Origin: Pyrocephalus nanus
Taxonomy: Eukaryota > Chordata > Aves > Passeriformes > Tyrannidae
Length of the DNA stretch: 64,000 nucleotides
Direction: 5' to 3'
NCBI GenBank assembly: GCA_038380795.1
Contig: CM076280.1
Coordinates: 5,133,501 to 5,197,500 of the forward strand
The notes below the pieces were generated by a model. The model was not told the origin of the DNA and did not search any database. It was given only the letters and a program-made list of their open reading frames with translations. The translations under genes were made by a program, and so were the position numbers. Of this stretch, positions 11,193 through 23,100 are shown one piece after another (position 1 is the stretch's first letter; every line of letters starts with the position of its first letter).

Positions 11193-12955
11193 GTAGGAAA
11201 GGTGTTTGCCAGCCCATCTAGGCATGGCTAATTTTTTTTTAGCTGAAAGCTGCTAAGCTGGAATTGTTAGTAAATGCAGGTCTGCAAGAGAACCATTTGC
11301 TGGGTCTTGTTATAAATGTGTCAACAGCATCTCATGACAATACTTTTTAATGACACAAGGTAGTCAATAAATAGCAAGAGTAAAAGGAAAGAATTATGGA
11401 ACAACCTTGTCTATGCAATACCTGTGCTTCCGCCTTTAAAAAGGGATATTCTTTATTTTTGTTTGAACAGTTTCATACAGACAAATATTAGAATTTATTT
11501 TTCATCTATTTAACAATAATAACAACACCAAGCCACAAACAAACCCAGAAACACTCCAGCTTAAACCTGAAGAAAATTATCTGCCTCTATGGGAAAGAAT
11601 CTAATGAAATCCAATCAAACCTCAGCTGGAAGAACAAAGAATGGTGGCTTTGGGCATAAATCAGACATGGAATTAATTTTGTGCTTTATTACATGCCTTA
11701 AAAATAAAAAGAGGGCGCCCTACGCCTGGGAGTGCTGAAGAGACTGAAATGATGTCCACAGCCTGCCAGCTCTGGAGTTCAGGCAAACAAGGCTGGTTCA
11801 AAATCAATATGCATCCTACTGGTGATAAAAATGCCCCCAAAAGCATTTGAGGGTAGAGAAGCCTTTTGCATTTCTCATAGTTCCCAGAGTGGGAAAAGGG
11901 ATATGTGTGATACATGAGGGACCAGGGGATGAAGATGAGGGTGTCCAGAGTTTCCCTGGGGTCACCAAGTGTAATGAAGAATATGAAAAGTATTTTTCCA
12001 GGCACATTTTTAAATGCAGCCGTCCCAGAGCTCACAGGAATTGCTGGAGTGGGCCAGGCTTTTATCCCACCAGCACGGATTTCTGATGGAAATGCCAAAA
12101 GCTCCATAAAGACGGAGATGGAGCCTGGGCACAGCTGATGTTTCATGCTGCTCTTCACTAGGCAGGACTGTCTTTGTGCTGCTTTTGTTCTCAGATTAAC
12201 CAGTGGCCTTCCCATCTTTGTGCCTGCCCAAAATTGCTCTTAACTTACTTAGTGTGAGCCCACCATGATCAACATGTGGGAAAAGACTCTTGCTCTGATT
12301 CCTCTTTTTGCTGGCTCTTCATTTTGTGTTGACATAAAAAGCAGAACAAAGTTACATTTGGAGTTTCTAGCCCAAGTTTTTCTCCTAGCTTGCGATGAAA
12401 ACAAGAAAATTAACTCTAATTAGACTTTTATTGTTGACAAGGAAATCTAAAAGAAAAAGGTCCAAAGTGAAAAAAATGCTCAAATTTTAACATTTCTGTT
12501 GCAATTACTTCCAATTTTGAAAAATTAAAAGAAAAAAAAAGCCAAATTAAAACAACACCACCAAATGGAATTAATTATTTTCTTTACTCACTTTCTCTGA
12601 ATCTTTCCAGCTCAGTTCAGTATTAAATATCTATTTGTCTTTAGTGATGCATTCCCTGCTGGAATTGTAGAAGCATCAACTTTCTGCAAAAACAGGGATC
12701 ACAGAATTCTAAGAGCATATCTAAAAATATCCTGGAGTCTTGCAATGAGGCTGATACACCACAAATCAAAAGTACAAGAGGAATTCCTCTCCTACCAGGA
12801 AAAACAGGTGTCCAGCTTCCAATTTTTTATGAGGCAGTGTTTAGTGTGTCATAAGTCAAATATGCTTATTACTTTGTTTGACTGCTTTCAGGCAAAACAT
12901 TTAGAAAACTGAAATATTTGAGCCATGGTTCTATTTTTAATCAGTCTGGCTGAAA
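11193..12955. other. Non-coding stretch with one long antisense frame
   Basis: No element or RNA gene is recognised. An antisense frame of 180 codons spans 11673-12215. Its peptide starts MGRPLVNLRTKAAQ, shows no repeats, signal peptide or known motif, and is overlapped by plus-strand frames, so I take it as chance. 12340-12600 is A/T-rich with short A runs. Confidence 0.45.
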
Positions 12956-13006
12956 GTATATATATACACATATATACATATATATATACATACATATATA
13001 TATGTA
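12956..13006. repeat. AT-rich (TA)/(TACA) microsatellite
   Basis: About 50 bases of alternating TATATA and CACATA/CATACATA units. Its right half is nearly self-complementary, with arms of the TACATATATATAT type around a short CATA centre, so it could extrude as a hairpin. It yields Y/I/V-rich nonsense peptides. Confidence 0.92.
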
Positions 13007-15110
13007 CAATGTTGATTTTTCCAAACAAATGTTTCCTTTGAGAAACTACATTTTCCATTGTGTATTTCTGATTCATCCCAATGGAAAGTGCCTGAATAAT
13101 CCAATAATATATAACTGAATGTAAAGGAGGAGAAGTGAAGCCTGAATGCTTTTTGGCCAAAACCCAGAGTTAGGCTAGCAGTAGAAAGATGAGCCTGGAG
13201 TGATGCAAACCCTCTTAAGTGAGGCCTAATGATTCACAAATGACATGAAATGCATGGGTGGAGTTATTTGTATCCCATGTGCAGGCCAGGAAGGGATTGG
13301 AAAAGAGCAGGAAAAGAGTTATTGGGCTAATCAGGAAAAAGGCCAAAGTCAGCTCTGTTTTATTTAACGTGAATCTGGTGGGATGTGGCAGGAGAGGGCA
13401 AAGGTCCTGCCCTGGAGGTGACCCCAACTCCTCCTGGAAGAGGATGGGGATGGAGGCTGTTAAGTACCTTCCTGGGAAGGGAGGAGGGAAGCAACAAAGA
13501 AGATGATCTACAGGTAAAACCTTTTTTGAGATTATCATCAACTTTGGGGGGGGTTATCTGAGTGTTAAACCACAAAGCACAAGTTTTGCTCCTTGAGAAA
13601 GCATCTGTACCATGTCCCCACTGCCACACGGAGGCAGAAGGGACAAGGGCCCAAGACAATGCACAGGCATGGCTTGATCTCTTTCCTTCTGCTATTGAAT
13701 TCTCCACACTTTTTATTTTAAATTAATTTTTCTGAGACAAGGAGAAGATGCTGCCTTAGCTTTGTCCTTGTGAGCAGCAGATCTTGCCTTGATTGAAGGG
13801 ATATTTTTATAGCCCAAATGTGCCGTGTCGTTGTCTGACAGGTGTGTCACTTGGCGTGGCCCCCAGTCAATCTCTCCCCCTCTCTACTCTGCCCTCCGAT
13901 TGTGCCCTGCAAATATCTCTGTGCTTTTGCCTCACCAGGAGGTCAGAGCTGCTCTGTAACCACCTCACCTGCCAGCAGCTCTGCAGTGGGTCACAAGTGA
14001 TGAGATCCTGGGCAGGTAGAGGAGAACTTGGGGGAACTTCTTCAAAGGTGCCCCAGGAGAGAGCCAGCAAGGACAGAGCAACACCACTGACAGCTCCTGG
14101 ACAACTCCTCCTGCCAATATTACCAAAACGAAGCTCCCAAATGCCACTGCCATGTGGATCTCTCTGTGCCCCACCCCCAAAACTCTCCAAAACACATAGG
14201 GAAAACTGGAAAAGAAAATAGCTGTAATCTCTTAACTCGCAGGTGAGGCACAGAAGCATCAAGACATTATTTACTGCGAATAAAACTTCACTCCCTGACT
14301 AATTTTTGAGGAGGTGAGAGGCACCCTGGGCAGAAAAGGCTTGTTCTGAGGCACAGAGAGAATCTTGTGGGAGAAAATGTAAAGGGCAAGCCCAATATGT
14401 CTCCATTATCATATAACTGCCATGAAGTCAGAGCCCTTCAAATAACTTCAGGCAAGACCTGGAGATTGGACATCAGTTTTGCCACCTGCTTAGTTTGAGA
14501 CAAAGCAAGGTGGAGGTGAGATCAAGGTCATCATTTATCTTAGCAAGGAAATGTTAAGCTGAGCTACAAAAACCACATAACCCCCCTCTATCTCTGAGAG
14601 ACAAATCTGCCAGCTCTGAAGCTCATGTGTCAGTGGCAGAACACTCTTATCTTCTTATCAGGAGATGACAACCACAAATACCGTGGTCTGAAAGACTGCT
14701 CTGCTATCACCAGGGGTGAGCATCAACCTGCTTCACAAATAATCTAATTTAGGTGGATAACAGAGGACTTGAATGTGGGAGGGGAATTTCAGAGCTCTGT
14801 TCATTCTCTCAAATGAGACAGAAATTTCTTACCTAAATGCAAACCTAGCACAGCAGAAGCACAGAAACTTTTCCCCCTCCTTGCACATCTGATGTGATTG
14901 AGGCACGGAGGGAATAGGTCACCAAGCTGGTTCCTATGCAAGAGATACATTAATCATTAATAGAGTATTAGTATTTAAAGTCCCCAAATCTTCCTCTAAC
15001 ATGCAAAATAATCCCTCCTGCCATGGATGGTTTGTTTCACCGAGTAATCCACTCATCCTCTGCTATAATCACAGCAGGCACAACTTCCACAGGGACTTTT
15101 CAGTGTCAAC
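13007..15110. other. Non-coding, no recognised feature
   Basis: Mixed DNA. Frames of 142 codons (13793-14221, plus) and 131 codons (13867-14262, minus) overlap almost completely on opposite strands, a sign of local stop-codon scarcity rather than coding. No repeat family is recognised. Confidence 0.5.
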
Positions 15111-15181
15111 ATACTTTGGACTGTGAAGTCTTTGAGACAAGGAATTTTCTTTTTGCTGTGTTTGTGCATCTCCAGGTAAGT
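15111..15181 (+). mobile_element. Possible ancient L2/CR1-like 3' tail
   Basis: The wording 'TTTGGACTGTGAAGTCTTTGAG ... TCTTTTTGCTGTGTTTGTGCATCTCCAG' (quoted in parts) resembles the conserved tail of old L2-like LINEs in amniotes, where 'GACTGTGAGCTCCTTGAGGGCAGGG' style text is followed by 'TTTGTACAGC'. The match is degenerate and comes from memory of that family, not from an alignment. The fragment ends precisely at a consensus 5' splice site, CAG|GTAAGT at 15173-15181, which may be accidental. Confidence 0.35.
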
Positions 15182-16524
15182 TGGAGAGGGGCAGCTTTTA
15201 GAAATATCATGTACTGAGTAACTGCAGTTAGTCACTGCTCCATCCTTCTCTCTCCCTGGAGCATTCAATGTCCTTGTGCCTCTCTCAGACACATTTAAAA
15301 GAACAATTTTTCTCGTGACAAGTAAGGCAAGAAGTGTGAGTTTGTGTCTGACAGGTTCAGGGAGAAGCTCAGAATGAAGCAATTAGACAAGGAAAGTGCT
15401 GATTAGAAGCACTATCACCCATAGCAAGGAAAGAAATAAAGTCTAAGCAGCAGTAGGAGAAGGGAAGGGGGGGATGAAGAAAAGATAAAATGAAGCATTT
15501 GATGAAGCAGTTTGTAACAAAAAGTTTGTGACTGACAAGGTCTGATCCCAGGCTCTAGTGCTGCTCAAAGCTTCTCCAGAGGGAGCTGGGCCTGTTACCT
15601 CTGGAGGCAGGAGGCTGCCCTTGATGGGCAAGAAACCTTAACAGCATTTCATTCCCATGCTGGGGTTGCCAGTCACCTGCTCCTCAGAGAGCTCCCCTCT
15701 GGACCAGACCAAACCTGTTTCTGTAGCCTTCTCCATCCCTCCCTCTGGCAGCAGCAGTGACTGTGCTGCTTTCCAGGTGGTCCCAGCCAGCCCAGGATTT
15801 CTCCCAGTGAAAGTGCTCTTTGAGGGGCTGTTGGAAAGTCAGGAAAGAAAGACACTTTATACAAATCCACTCCATGTCTGTTTGACTGCCTTGGGCCGGG
15901 CAAAAGGAAACCCATGGCCCTCCTGTCACCATAACCACGCAAAATGTCATTTCACAGAGAAGAGATGAGGCCAGAGAAGGGACAGAGGGCTGGGGAGTGC
16001 AGGCAATGCTGCTCCAAACATCCTGATTTCAAGAATAAGTTTTTAAAAAGCTTCTTGCACACCCTATAGTTCACCCTAGTCCAAGGAGGCAGGGAGGGAG
16101 GGAAGGAAATAACGAAGCCCAAACCTTCACTGATCCATTCTTTTTGAAATATGTATTCTCTACTCTTATCTCTCTGATAATTCTATGTAGCAGCAAATAG
16201 ATGCAGCATGAGCATGGTGTAACCATTCCAAGGGAAGTGCAAAGCACTGTAGACCACCCAGATCAGATATTTGTGCAGCTGGATCCGCCTCATGGAGTGG
16301 CGACAACAAGCAGTAAACTATTAACAACAAGGAAATAATATCATTTTAAAACACATTAATCTCGAGGGCTGTCACTGCACTGCAGAGCCTGCTTACAGCA
16401 GATTCCAGCCAAGGCCCTCTCCAGGAGCCGGGCTCCAGCTCGGGGAGGTGGCTATGGAGTGGTTTTGGTGGCCCAAAAGGCACCAGCTCTGTGTGTGCTG
16501 TGTATAAAACTAATAAAGCAACGC
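15182..16524. other. Non-coding, purine-rich patch
   Basis: No gene seen. A GGGA/GGAA-rich patch lies at about 16086-16110 (AGGCAGGGAGGGAGGGAAGG). Frames around 15657-15968 overlap on both strands. 16290-16370 is AT-rich with ACATTAATC. Confidence 0.5.
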
Positions 16525-16851
16525 AGGATCTTCCAGGGCATGAAGGGAACCTACAAGAAAGATGGAGAGAGACTATTTACAAGAGCCTGGAGTGACAGGA
16601 CAAGGGGGAATGGTTTCTGACAGAGTAGGTTTCCATTGGATATTAGGAAGAAATCCTTCCCTGGGAGGATGGTGAGGTCCTGGCACAGGTTGCCCAGAGA
16701 AGCTGTGGCTGCCCCATCCCTGGAAGTGTCCAAGGCCAGGTTGGATGGGGCTTGGAGCAACCTGGGCTGATGGAAGGTGTCCCTGCCCATGGCAGGGCAT
16801 TGGAATGAGATGGTCCTTAAGGTCCCTTCTAACCCAAACCATTCTATGATC
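16525..16851 (+). mobile_element. CR1 LINE 3' fragment (longest clear copy)
   Basis: This is the most complete CR1 3' end in the window at about 325 bases. In order it shows 'CTACAAGAAAGATGGAGAGAG', 'AGTGACAGGACAAGGGGGAA', 'TTGGATATTAGGAAGAAATC', 'CCTGGCACAGGTTGCCCAGA', 'GAAGCTGTGGCTGCCCCATC', 'GAAGGTGTCCCTGCCCATGG' and 'AAGGTCCCTTCTAACCCAAA', and ends in CCATTCTATGATC. It includes only the end of the region downstream of the reverse transcriptase and the 3' UTR. Antisense frames through it (79 and 102 codons) are CR1 translated backwards. The exact left border is approximate. Confidence 0.95.
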
Positions 16852-18419
16852 TAACTCACTGTTCATTGCACAGCTTTTCATCCTTTAGCTATGCAATATT
16901 CCCAAGCTTTGCTGACTACTTGGGAAGAGGTTGAACGTTTAGGGGGAATTGGGTGTTTATAGCAACACAGGGCAGTGAACAGCAACACACAACAGCAATT
17001 TAAGGACACCGAGCAAGAAAATGCTCTGCCTCTTATGGAATTTAGGTGAATGGACTGTAATTACCCAAATATTTATGGGTTCTTTTTATTGTATGAGTCA
17101 CTGAGGGCTTTTGAGGGGGCAGACAATTTCCATTTTGTTTAGGGCAGAAATATCCCTGGAGACCAGGCTGATCTATGGAGCTGCCATATCAAACCCTCCT
17201 AGGAAAGGGAAAAAAAAGATAATGCATTTATTAGTCAGCTCACATTGGACTGCTGTGTGTAGAAAAGGAGAGAACTCAACTGAAAAATGCTTTTAAAACC
17301 ACAATTCCATAAGCATCTGTCTCATTTCAAGTACGGCTGGGGCCTTTCTGTCTCCTGAAAGGGAAGGAGAGGGTGAATTCAAATGATCTGTAGCTCTGGA
17401 GTGCTGAAGGGGAAGAAAAGTAATTTCCAAATAGCATAGCATCCCTGCAGACAGTGGCCAGGCACAGATAACCTCCTCCAGGGAGCCACACTTCCCCCAC
17501 TGTCCCTCCCCAAATGATTTGCTCTGTTGTCCCTGTGCTCTCCCCGAGGCTGAGATCAAAACTGCAGGAAGTAGCCAGAAAAGAAACAATCACTCTTGGA
17601 CATCAGACAAAATGAGAAAGAGAGGGAAAGGAGAAGGTGGATGAGAGATGTTTGTGCCTTCCCATGCCCTGTTAGTTGCATTTTTAGCCACCAGACACTT
17701 TCCCTGTAACTTCCATGGTATCTGCAGGACGTCCTGACTCACACAGCAGGTTTGGGGAGCTGTGATGGATCACAGTGCCAGCAGCACATGGAGAGGTATG
17801 GAAATGCTCCTTCCCATGCTGCAAACCCTGGTGGGCTGTGTCCTGGTGAGAGGTGCAGCCCTCCCATGCTCTCTGGGTTCGTGTCTGCTCCAGACCCCAC
17901 AGCTCCTATGTCTGAGCTTCTGAGAAAAGGAAGAGCAGCTGCAGAGACAGCAGGAGCAAAAAGTGCCCTGAAAATTCCTCTTTGTGGATTCCCACAGTCT
18001 TTGTCCAAAATGAGGCTGTCCAGCAGCACTTCTTCTGATCTGTTGGCAGGGATGGTAGGGGACAGCCCCATTTCACAGGAGGGCTCTCAGTGCCCTGCTG
18101 AGGCTGTCCCTGGGTGAGCTTGGCCAGGGAGCAGGAGCAGTCCAAGCACGGATGGACCAGAGCTGGGGAAGGGCTCAACCACCTGCCCAGGAGCATCCCC
18201 AGGACAGTGCTGCCATCACTCACCACTGCCATGCCCCAGCCTGGGAGACCCCGGGCAGGGCAGGGGAAGAAGAGGGGCCCTGGGAAATGCAGAGGAGAAG
18301 CAGGAGCACACAGGGCACAGCACTCTGCCAGCAGGACCCTGTGTGGGCGAGGCGCGAGCCTGGCGCTGGCACTGCTGAATCTGAGGATCAACATGAGAGG
18401 GAAATGGAGAATAAAGAGC
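16852..18419. other. Non-coding, GC-richer patch at 18.1-18.4 kb
   Basis: No gene recognised. From 18110 to 18370 the sequence is more GC-rich with a few CpGs (GGCGAGGCGCGAGCCTGGCG near 18346) but too few to be a CpG island. Frames of 121 (plus) and 162 (minus) codons overlap here and share no likeness with known proteins. Confidence 0.5.
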
Positions 18420-18536
18420 AGTAAATGAGCTGGATTAGAGGAGCTGTTTTACATAGCCCTTCATTTAATCCTTTGCTTTCCTTTCATTGTTTAATTGGTT
18501 TAGCTCTTGTACTTTTAATGCTGCAGGCAGAGAGAG
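18420..18536. promoter_or_regulatory. Possible conserved non-coding block
   Basis: AT-rich, repeat-free sequence with CATTTAATCC, CATTGTTTAATTGG (a SOX-like ATTGTT next to a homeodomain-like TTTAATTGG) and CTTTTAATGC within 100 bases. It is a composition and motif-based suggestion only. Confidence 0.22.
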
Positions 18537-18680
18537 CCAACCTCCTCTTTTCCTTCTTTTTTCCTGCCTTTCCTTTCCTCTCTTTGCATCTCACTATTTA
18601 ATCCCATTTCTCTCTTTCTCTCTCCATTTCTGTCCCTATCCCTTTTTCTCATTCCTCCAGCTTCTTTCTCTGTCTCTTCA
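18537..18680. repeat. Long polypyrimidine stretch
   Basis: About 145 bases are dominated by C and T (TCCTTCTTTTTTCCTGCC, TTTCTCTCTTTCTCTCTCC and similar) with few purines. Such asymmetric tracts can form triplexes. The plus and minus frames here are L/F/S-rich or E/R/K-rich artefacts. Confidence 0.85.
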
Positions 18681-19987
18681 GGCCCCATATTACTCAAGCA
18701 GCTTTTGTTAGTGCTGTCAACTGCATCAGCGTGTAAGTGAAATTGTACTGTAAGTGAAGTTAAAAGTATTTCTATGGTGGGATATTTAATCATTTGAATC
18801 CTTGATAGGAGCAGCTCTTTTTATTTTCACTAGCTATAAATCCAGGCTCTATCTAATCTCTGATCTCGACGAGGAGAGAATTAACCAACAGAGTGTGTGA
18901 CTAGAAAGGAGAAGGCTGGAGAGAAGGGACCACTTTATCTGAGTGTGGAGTGGAGCAGCATAGGAATAAGGCTAGGAACCTTTCCCAGCTCCTTGCCATT
19001 CTTCTCATTGCTTTTCCCTGAGTCTACCTTTGTTCCCTTCCCCAGACACTCCAGCAGATTGAAAATGCCATTTTCCATTTGCAGTTCTTTCTTTCCCCCC
19101 TTCAGTGATTCACTCAGCCCATGATGGTGGGGAGGAGATGTGTTTGTGAGCGCAGAGCACTGAAATTTAGTCCATCTCCAGCTTGTGCTGGGCTGGGTTG
19201 GACTGATTCCAGGTGTGGATGGCACCCGTGGGCTTAACCTTACCACAGGGGAGCCTATGCTGAGTTTGGGATCTCAAGGCAAACCTTCCTCTGGTCTGCT
19301 ACAGGAGCTGTCTGTACAAATGAAGTTGGAAGTTACTTCTCCTCTTCATCTGGGTCTCCTTGGAGCAGATAAGAGCCTCACATGGTGTCATCTCTCCAAA
19401 GCCCCATGCCAATAGCATTTCTTCTCCTCTGTGCAATGAAGACACTCATCCTAGTCTCTAATTTAAGGGGTTTTTTTTTAAGTAGCATGCTGCCTGAAGG
19501 TATCAGAGTTATATCTCAGCATCTTTCCTTCTTTAGCTCCTTGTTTCACCTCCAGGCATGTGGGATGTGGACAGCCCTGCAGCTCATCCCCTTGTCCACA
19601 ATTCCCTTGCTTGTATGCAACACATCTCCATCAGCTGAGGAGTGTGATGGAGGCAGAATCACAAATACCTGGACTGATTTGGGACTCTCATATTTTTCCT
19701 CTCAGAACATGCTGATTTGGGGAAAGCAAAGCGTTCTGCTGAGATGTGGTAGTTGCATGAAGCACCTGACAGATCATGGTCATCTCTGGAAATTTCCCTG
19801 CTGGTTTACAGGGATACAAGTTCTTAGAAAAACTGCCAGATCTGTAAGAAAAGGAGTCTGCTTGGAAGGAGGGTAATTCAGTGGCAGGGTTGCACAGAGA
19901 AGAACTAAAAATTTCTTTCTACCTAGGGCTGAGATCAGACCATCAGGTAAAGGTGACAGTCCTGTAAATCAAGGCAGGCATGAAACA
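18681..19987. other. Non-coding, no recognised feature
   Basis: Mixed DNA with a short T run at 19471-19479. A 164-codon frame at 19382-19876 has a hydrophobic start but no recognisable domain and no splice or promoter support; taken as chance. Confidence 0.5.
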
Positions 19988-20150
19988 TGGAATCACAGAA
20001 TGGTTGGGGTTGGATAGTTCCTTAAAGACCATCTCAATCCACCCCCTGCCATAGGCAGGGACACATTCCACTACACCAGGTTGCTGCAGGCTCTGTCCAA
20101 CCTGACATTGAACACTTCCAGGGATGGGGCAGCCACAGCTTCTCTGGGCA
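19988..20150 (-). mobile_element. CR1 LINE 3' fragment, antisense
   Basis: Read on the minus strand this is a truncated CR1 end. On plus it starts with GGAATCACAGAATGGTTGGG, the complement of the CR1 tail, continues with 'CACCCCCTGCCATAGGCAGG' and 'CTCTGTCCAACCTGACATTG', and finishes at 'GCAGCCACAGCTTCTCTGGG'. The 5' truncation lies at about 20150, within the 'GCCCAGAGAAGCTGTGGCTG' segment. It is the same CR1 class as the 16.5 kb copy but in opposite orientation, and somewhat more diverged. Confidence 0.9.
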
Positions 20151-23100
20151 GAAACAGCAGGAGAAGGGATGGGGAGTCTGTATTGGTTGTCCACACATTG
20201 CCTAAGTCTTACCAACAATTTGAGCTCTTCTTAAACTCCCCAGTCCAAGAGCTCTATGCAGAGAACTGCAGTCTGATTACACAGAGCATTAGGGCATCAA
20301 TATTTACTTTGAGAATTTGCCTGAAGGATGAAAAGTGCTGCAGGTGCTCAACATCTTGACTGCAGTTCCTCGCAAGGAAAAGCCAGGATACCCCTTTTGC
20401 GCCCCCCTCTCACTTAGGATTCACCAGCACTTCTCTCTTATTTCTGTGGCCTGCTTGTTTGCAAAGTCATCCCGGGAAATATAACTCGCCATGGAAATGC
20501 AGCAACTCTGATGGCTCGAGGGTGAGGTTTCCCACCCCCCCCCTTCCCTTTCAGGAGGTGCTGGGAGCCACGTGTGGTGCTGGGCAGTGAGTGGACAATC
20601 AGTCTCTGTCAGCTCCCAGTGGGGAGGAAGCAGGGGGGATGCCGAGTTTGCACAGAGTGCTCATTGCACAGTGAGATCCACACAGCTGTTCTGCTCCCAG
20701 TGTAAATATGGACAGCCCCATTCATCACTGGCCTTCCTCCCTCAGCACACGTCCAGGGCAGAGGGATGATTTAGTGCCTGCAGCTGGAACAAGCGCTAAG
20801 TTTCTCTAAACCAGCAACATTTAAAAATTGGAGATGTTTTGCATGTGTGTTTTGTGGTTCCGGGGAGAAGGGAGGAGGCAGAGCCAGGAGCTGGGAGCTG
20901 CAGAGGAGGTGAGGCCTTACAGGGAATCATCAGCCTTCTCTGTTCTGCTCCTCTCACACCTTCCATTCACAGGGATCTTCATGACAGTAGCCCTGGGGGT
21001 CTTCCCTCATGGAGCAGGGTTATCCCAGGATGCTTGGAGTCTGCAGGGGAGATGCAGCAGGAGGAGCTAAGAGATGAAGTGGGTGGGAGAAGAGGAGCCA
21101 GCACGGATGGAATTATCAACAGGCATGGAAGGACCCACTGAGACTGAGGAGTGAGGGGCAAAGGTCCCATGGAATGAGCAGTGTGAGCAGTGGTGGGCAC
21201 CTCCACAGGGATCCCTGCACACCTGCCCTCAGGCAGGGCCATTTCCCTCTATCAGTTGGTCACTGTTGGTCTCCACCCGAGTCTTCCTTGCCAAGGGGGT
21301 CAATTTTCCTGACAGCAGAGATGTCATTATCCCGAGGGATGAGAATATGGAACCTGGGTTACCAGGAGGGAGGTGAGATCTGGAGTGCTGGCTGCAGAGG
21401 TGTTGGGAGCTCAGGGCTGGGCAGAGATGCAGGGGTGGCAGGGAGGGTGGAGACCTTCTCCTGTATGATGGAGAAGGGTCCCCTGAGAATCTGTCACCTT
21501 GCTACCCGGGGTGAGGGAGGAAGGTTGTGTCCCCTCAGCACTAAAAATCTGGAAACAGTGGAGGTTTTAGTCCAGTGAGTGGGATGAATAGAAACTGAGG
21601 GAGATTTTCTTCCACCACCAATCTTCTCCTACCCCTTGTCACCCCCCCCGGATAGTGAACCTGCTCTCCTTTAGTGGATACAGCCTCTCATCCACACCCT
21701 GCAGCTGCAGACAGCAGATGAAGGGAATGAAAAGGGGGCAGCCCTCAACTTTCCCTCCAGCAGCTCAGGTTTGTTCCTGCTGTACCTGGTCACCTGTGCT
21801 GAAACCCCCTGTCCCTGCTGGTGCCTGGCTTTCACTTGTGTCCATCTTGCAGGAACGTTCCCATCCTGTGTGTGGTTTGCTCAGCCTGTGCTAATTATGC
21901 CCTTGACATATGCAGCAGAACTGGCTGTGTCTATAACAGCACAGGGGTGAGGGAGGTTAATTAACTCGGAGGAAGGAAGCTGAGTGTCCCTACATAACAC
22001 CCCCTTCCATATGCATTAGTTTTGGAGCCTGAAGACACTGTTTAACCAAACACAGCCCACGACTTACTAACTTTCTTGATTCCTGCCTTTCTTCCCTGCA
22101 TCGCTAATGCTGCCCTGGATGGGTGGCACTGAAGGTAATGAAAACCCTCACGGAGACAGTGGCCCCTCCAGGGAAGATGGTGCCTCATTTGCAGGTGATC
22201 TGCCTTTTCCCTGGGAGTGCAGGCAGGATGCTCCTGGGAACAAGGCACTGGTGTGCTTTCCTGACTCTTCTGGCTGGGAGTCACCCTCACTGCACCCGCT
22301 GCAATGGGATTTGCTGTAGTAGATGCCCATCTACTACACCCTCAGCCTGATGGGTTCCTCCTCTCCAGTGCTCCCAGATGTGTCAACATCCCCTCGTGCT
22401 GTCAGCCACAGACCTCCCATATTTGCCTTTGACTTGCTGGCCAGGAGCAGGATCTCTGTGTCATGCAGCTGCAGTGCAGAGCAACTGCCCTTCCCCAGCT
22501 CCAGGGATTCCTCCTTGGAGCTGCACTTGGGGCACAGGAATTTTCTGTACTGGCCTGGAATCCATCCTAAATATGCATAATTTAGGGGATCCCTGCAGTC
22601 AGGTGGCACCTGGCAGATACCAAAACCCTCAGCTGCAGCTAAGAGGCATCACTTCTGCACAAACATAACATGGATGTGCCCGGTTTGAGCCACACGTGTT
22701 TCCTGGAGGTTAAATTTGAGAGGCTGAGATCGGCAGCTGCTTGGCCCATGACTTTTTCTTCTGTTAACACACCACCTTGAAGGACTCACTGTCCTTCTTT
22801 CTCCTCACCCCTCTCCACAGCACACATCCCCCCCCTCCCCAGCATATTTTATCTCTCAAGGCTGTAAATCCTTTGCAGCAAACCCGCTGCCTCTCTGTTT
22901 GCACAGCACCTTGTGCACTGGGTCTTTCAGGTGCTGCTGGAATATAAACAGCAATACAGCTTTAATTATAAACCTTGACAGGAGATGGACAGCACAATCC
23001 TACAGGTTTGTGTCTCAATCAGGGGACTCCACAGGGGCCACCTTCTCAATGCAGCCCCATTTTAGTGTCCATTGGGCACCTGGTAAGAGAGGCTAGTTAT

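Noticed and set aside
11351..11375. L2/MIR-like 'GTAGTCAATAAATAG' word
   Set aside because: It resembles the 'GTAGGTGCTCAATAAATG' tail of mammalian L2/MIR, but the upstream sequence does not fit.
11673..12215. 180-codon antisense open frame
   Set aside because: No motif, signal peptide or family likeness, overlapped by plus-strand frames, and no promoter, splice or poly(A) support. A frame of this length is within chance expectation for 64 kb.
18240..18370. Possible CpG island or promoter
   Set aside because: GC content rises but CpGs are few and confined to about 20 bases; no first exon or TATA/Inr layout is visible.
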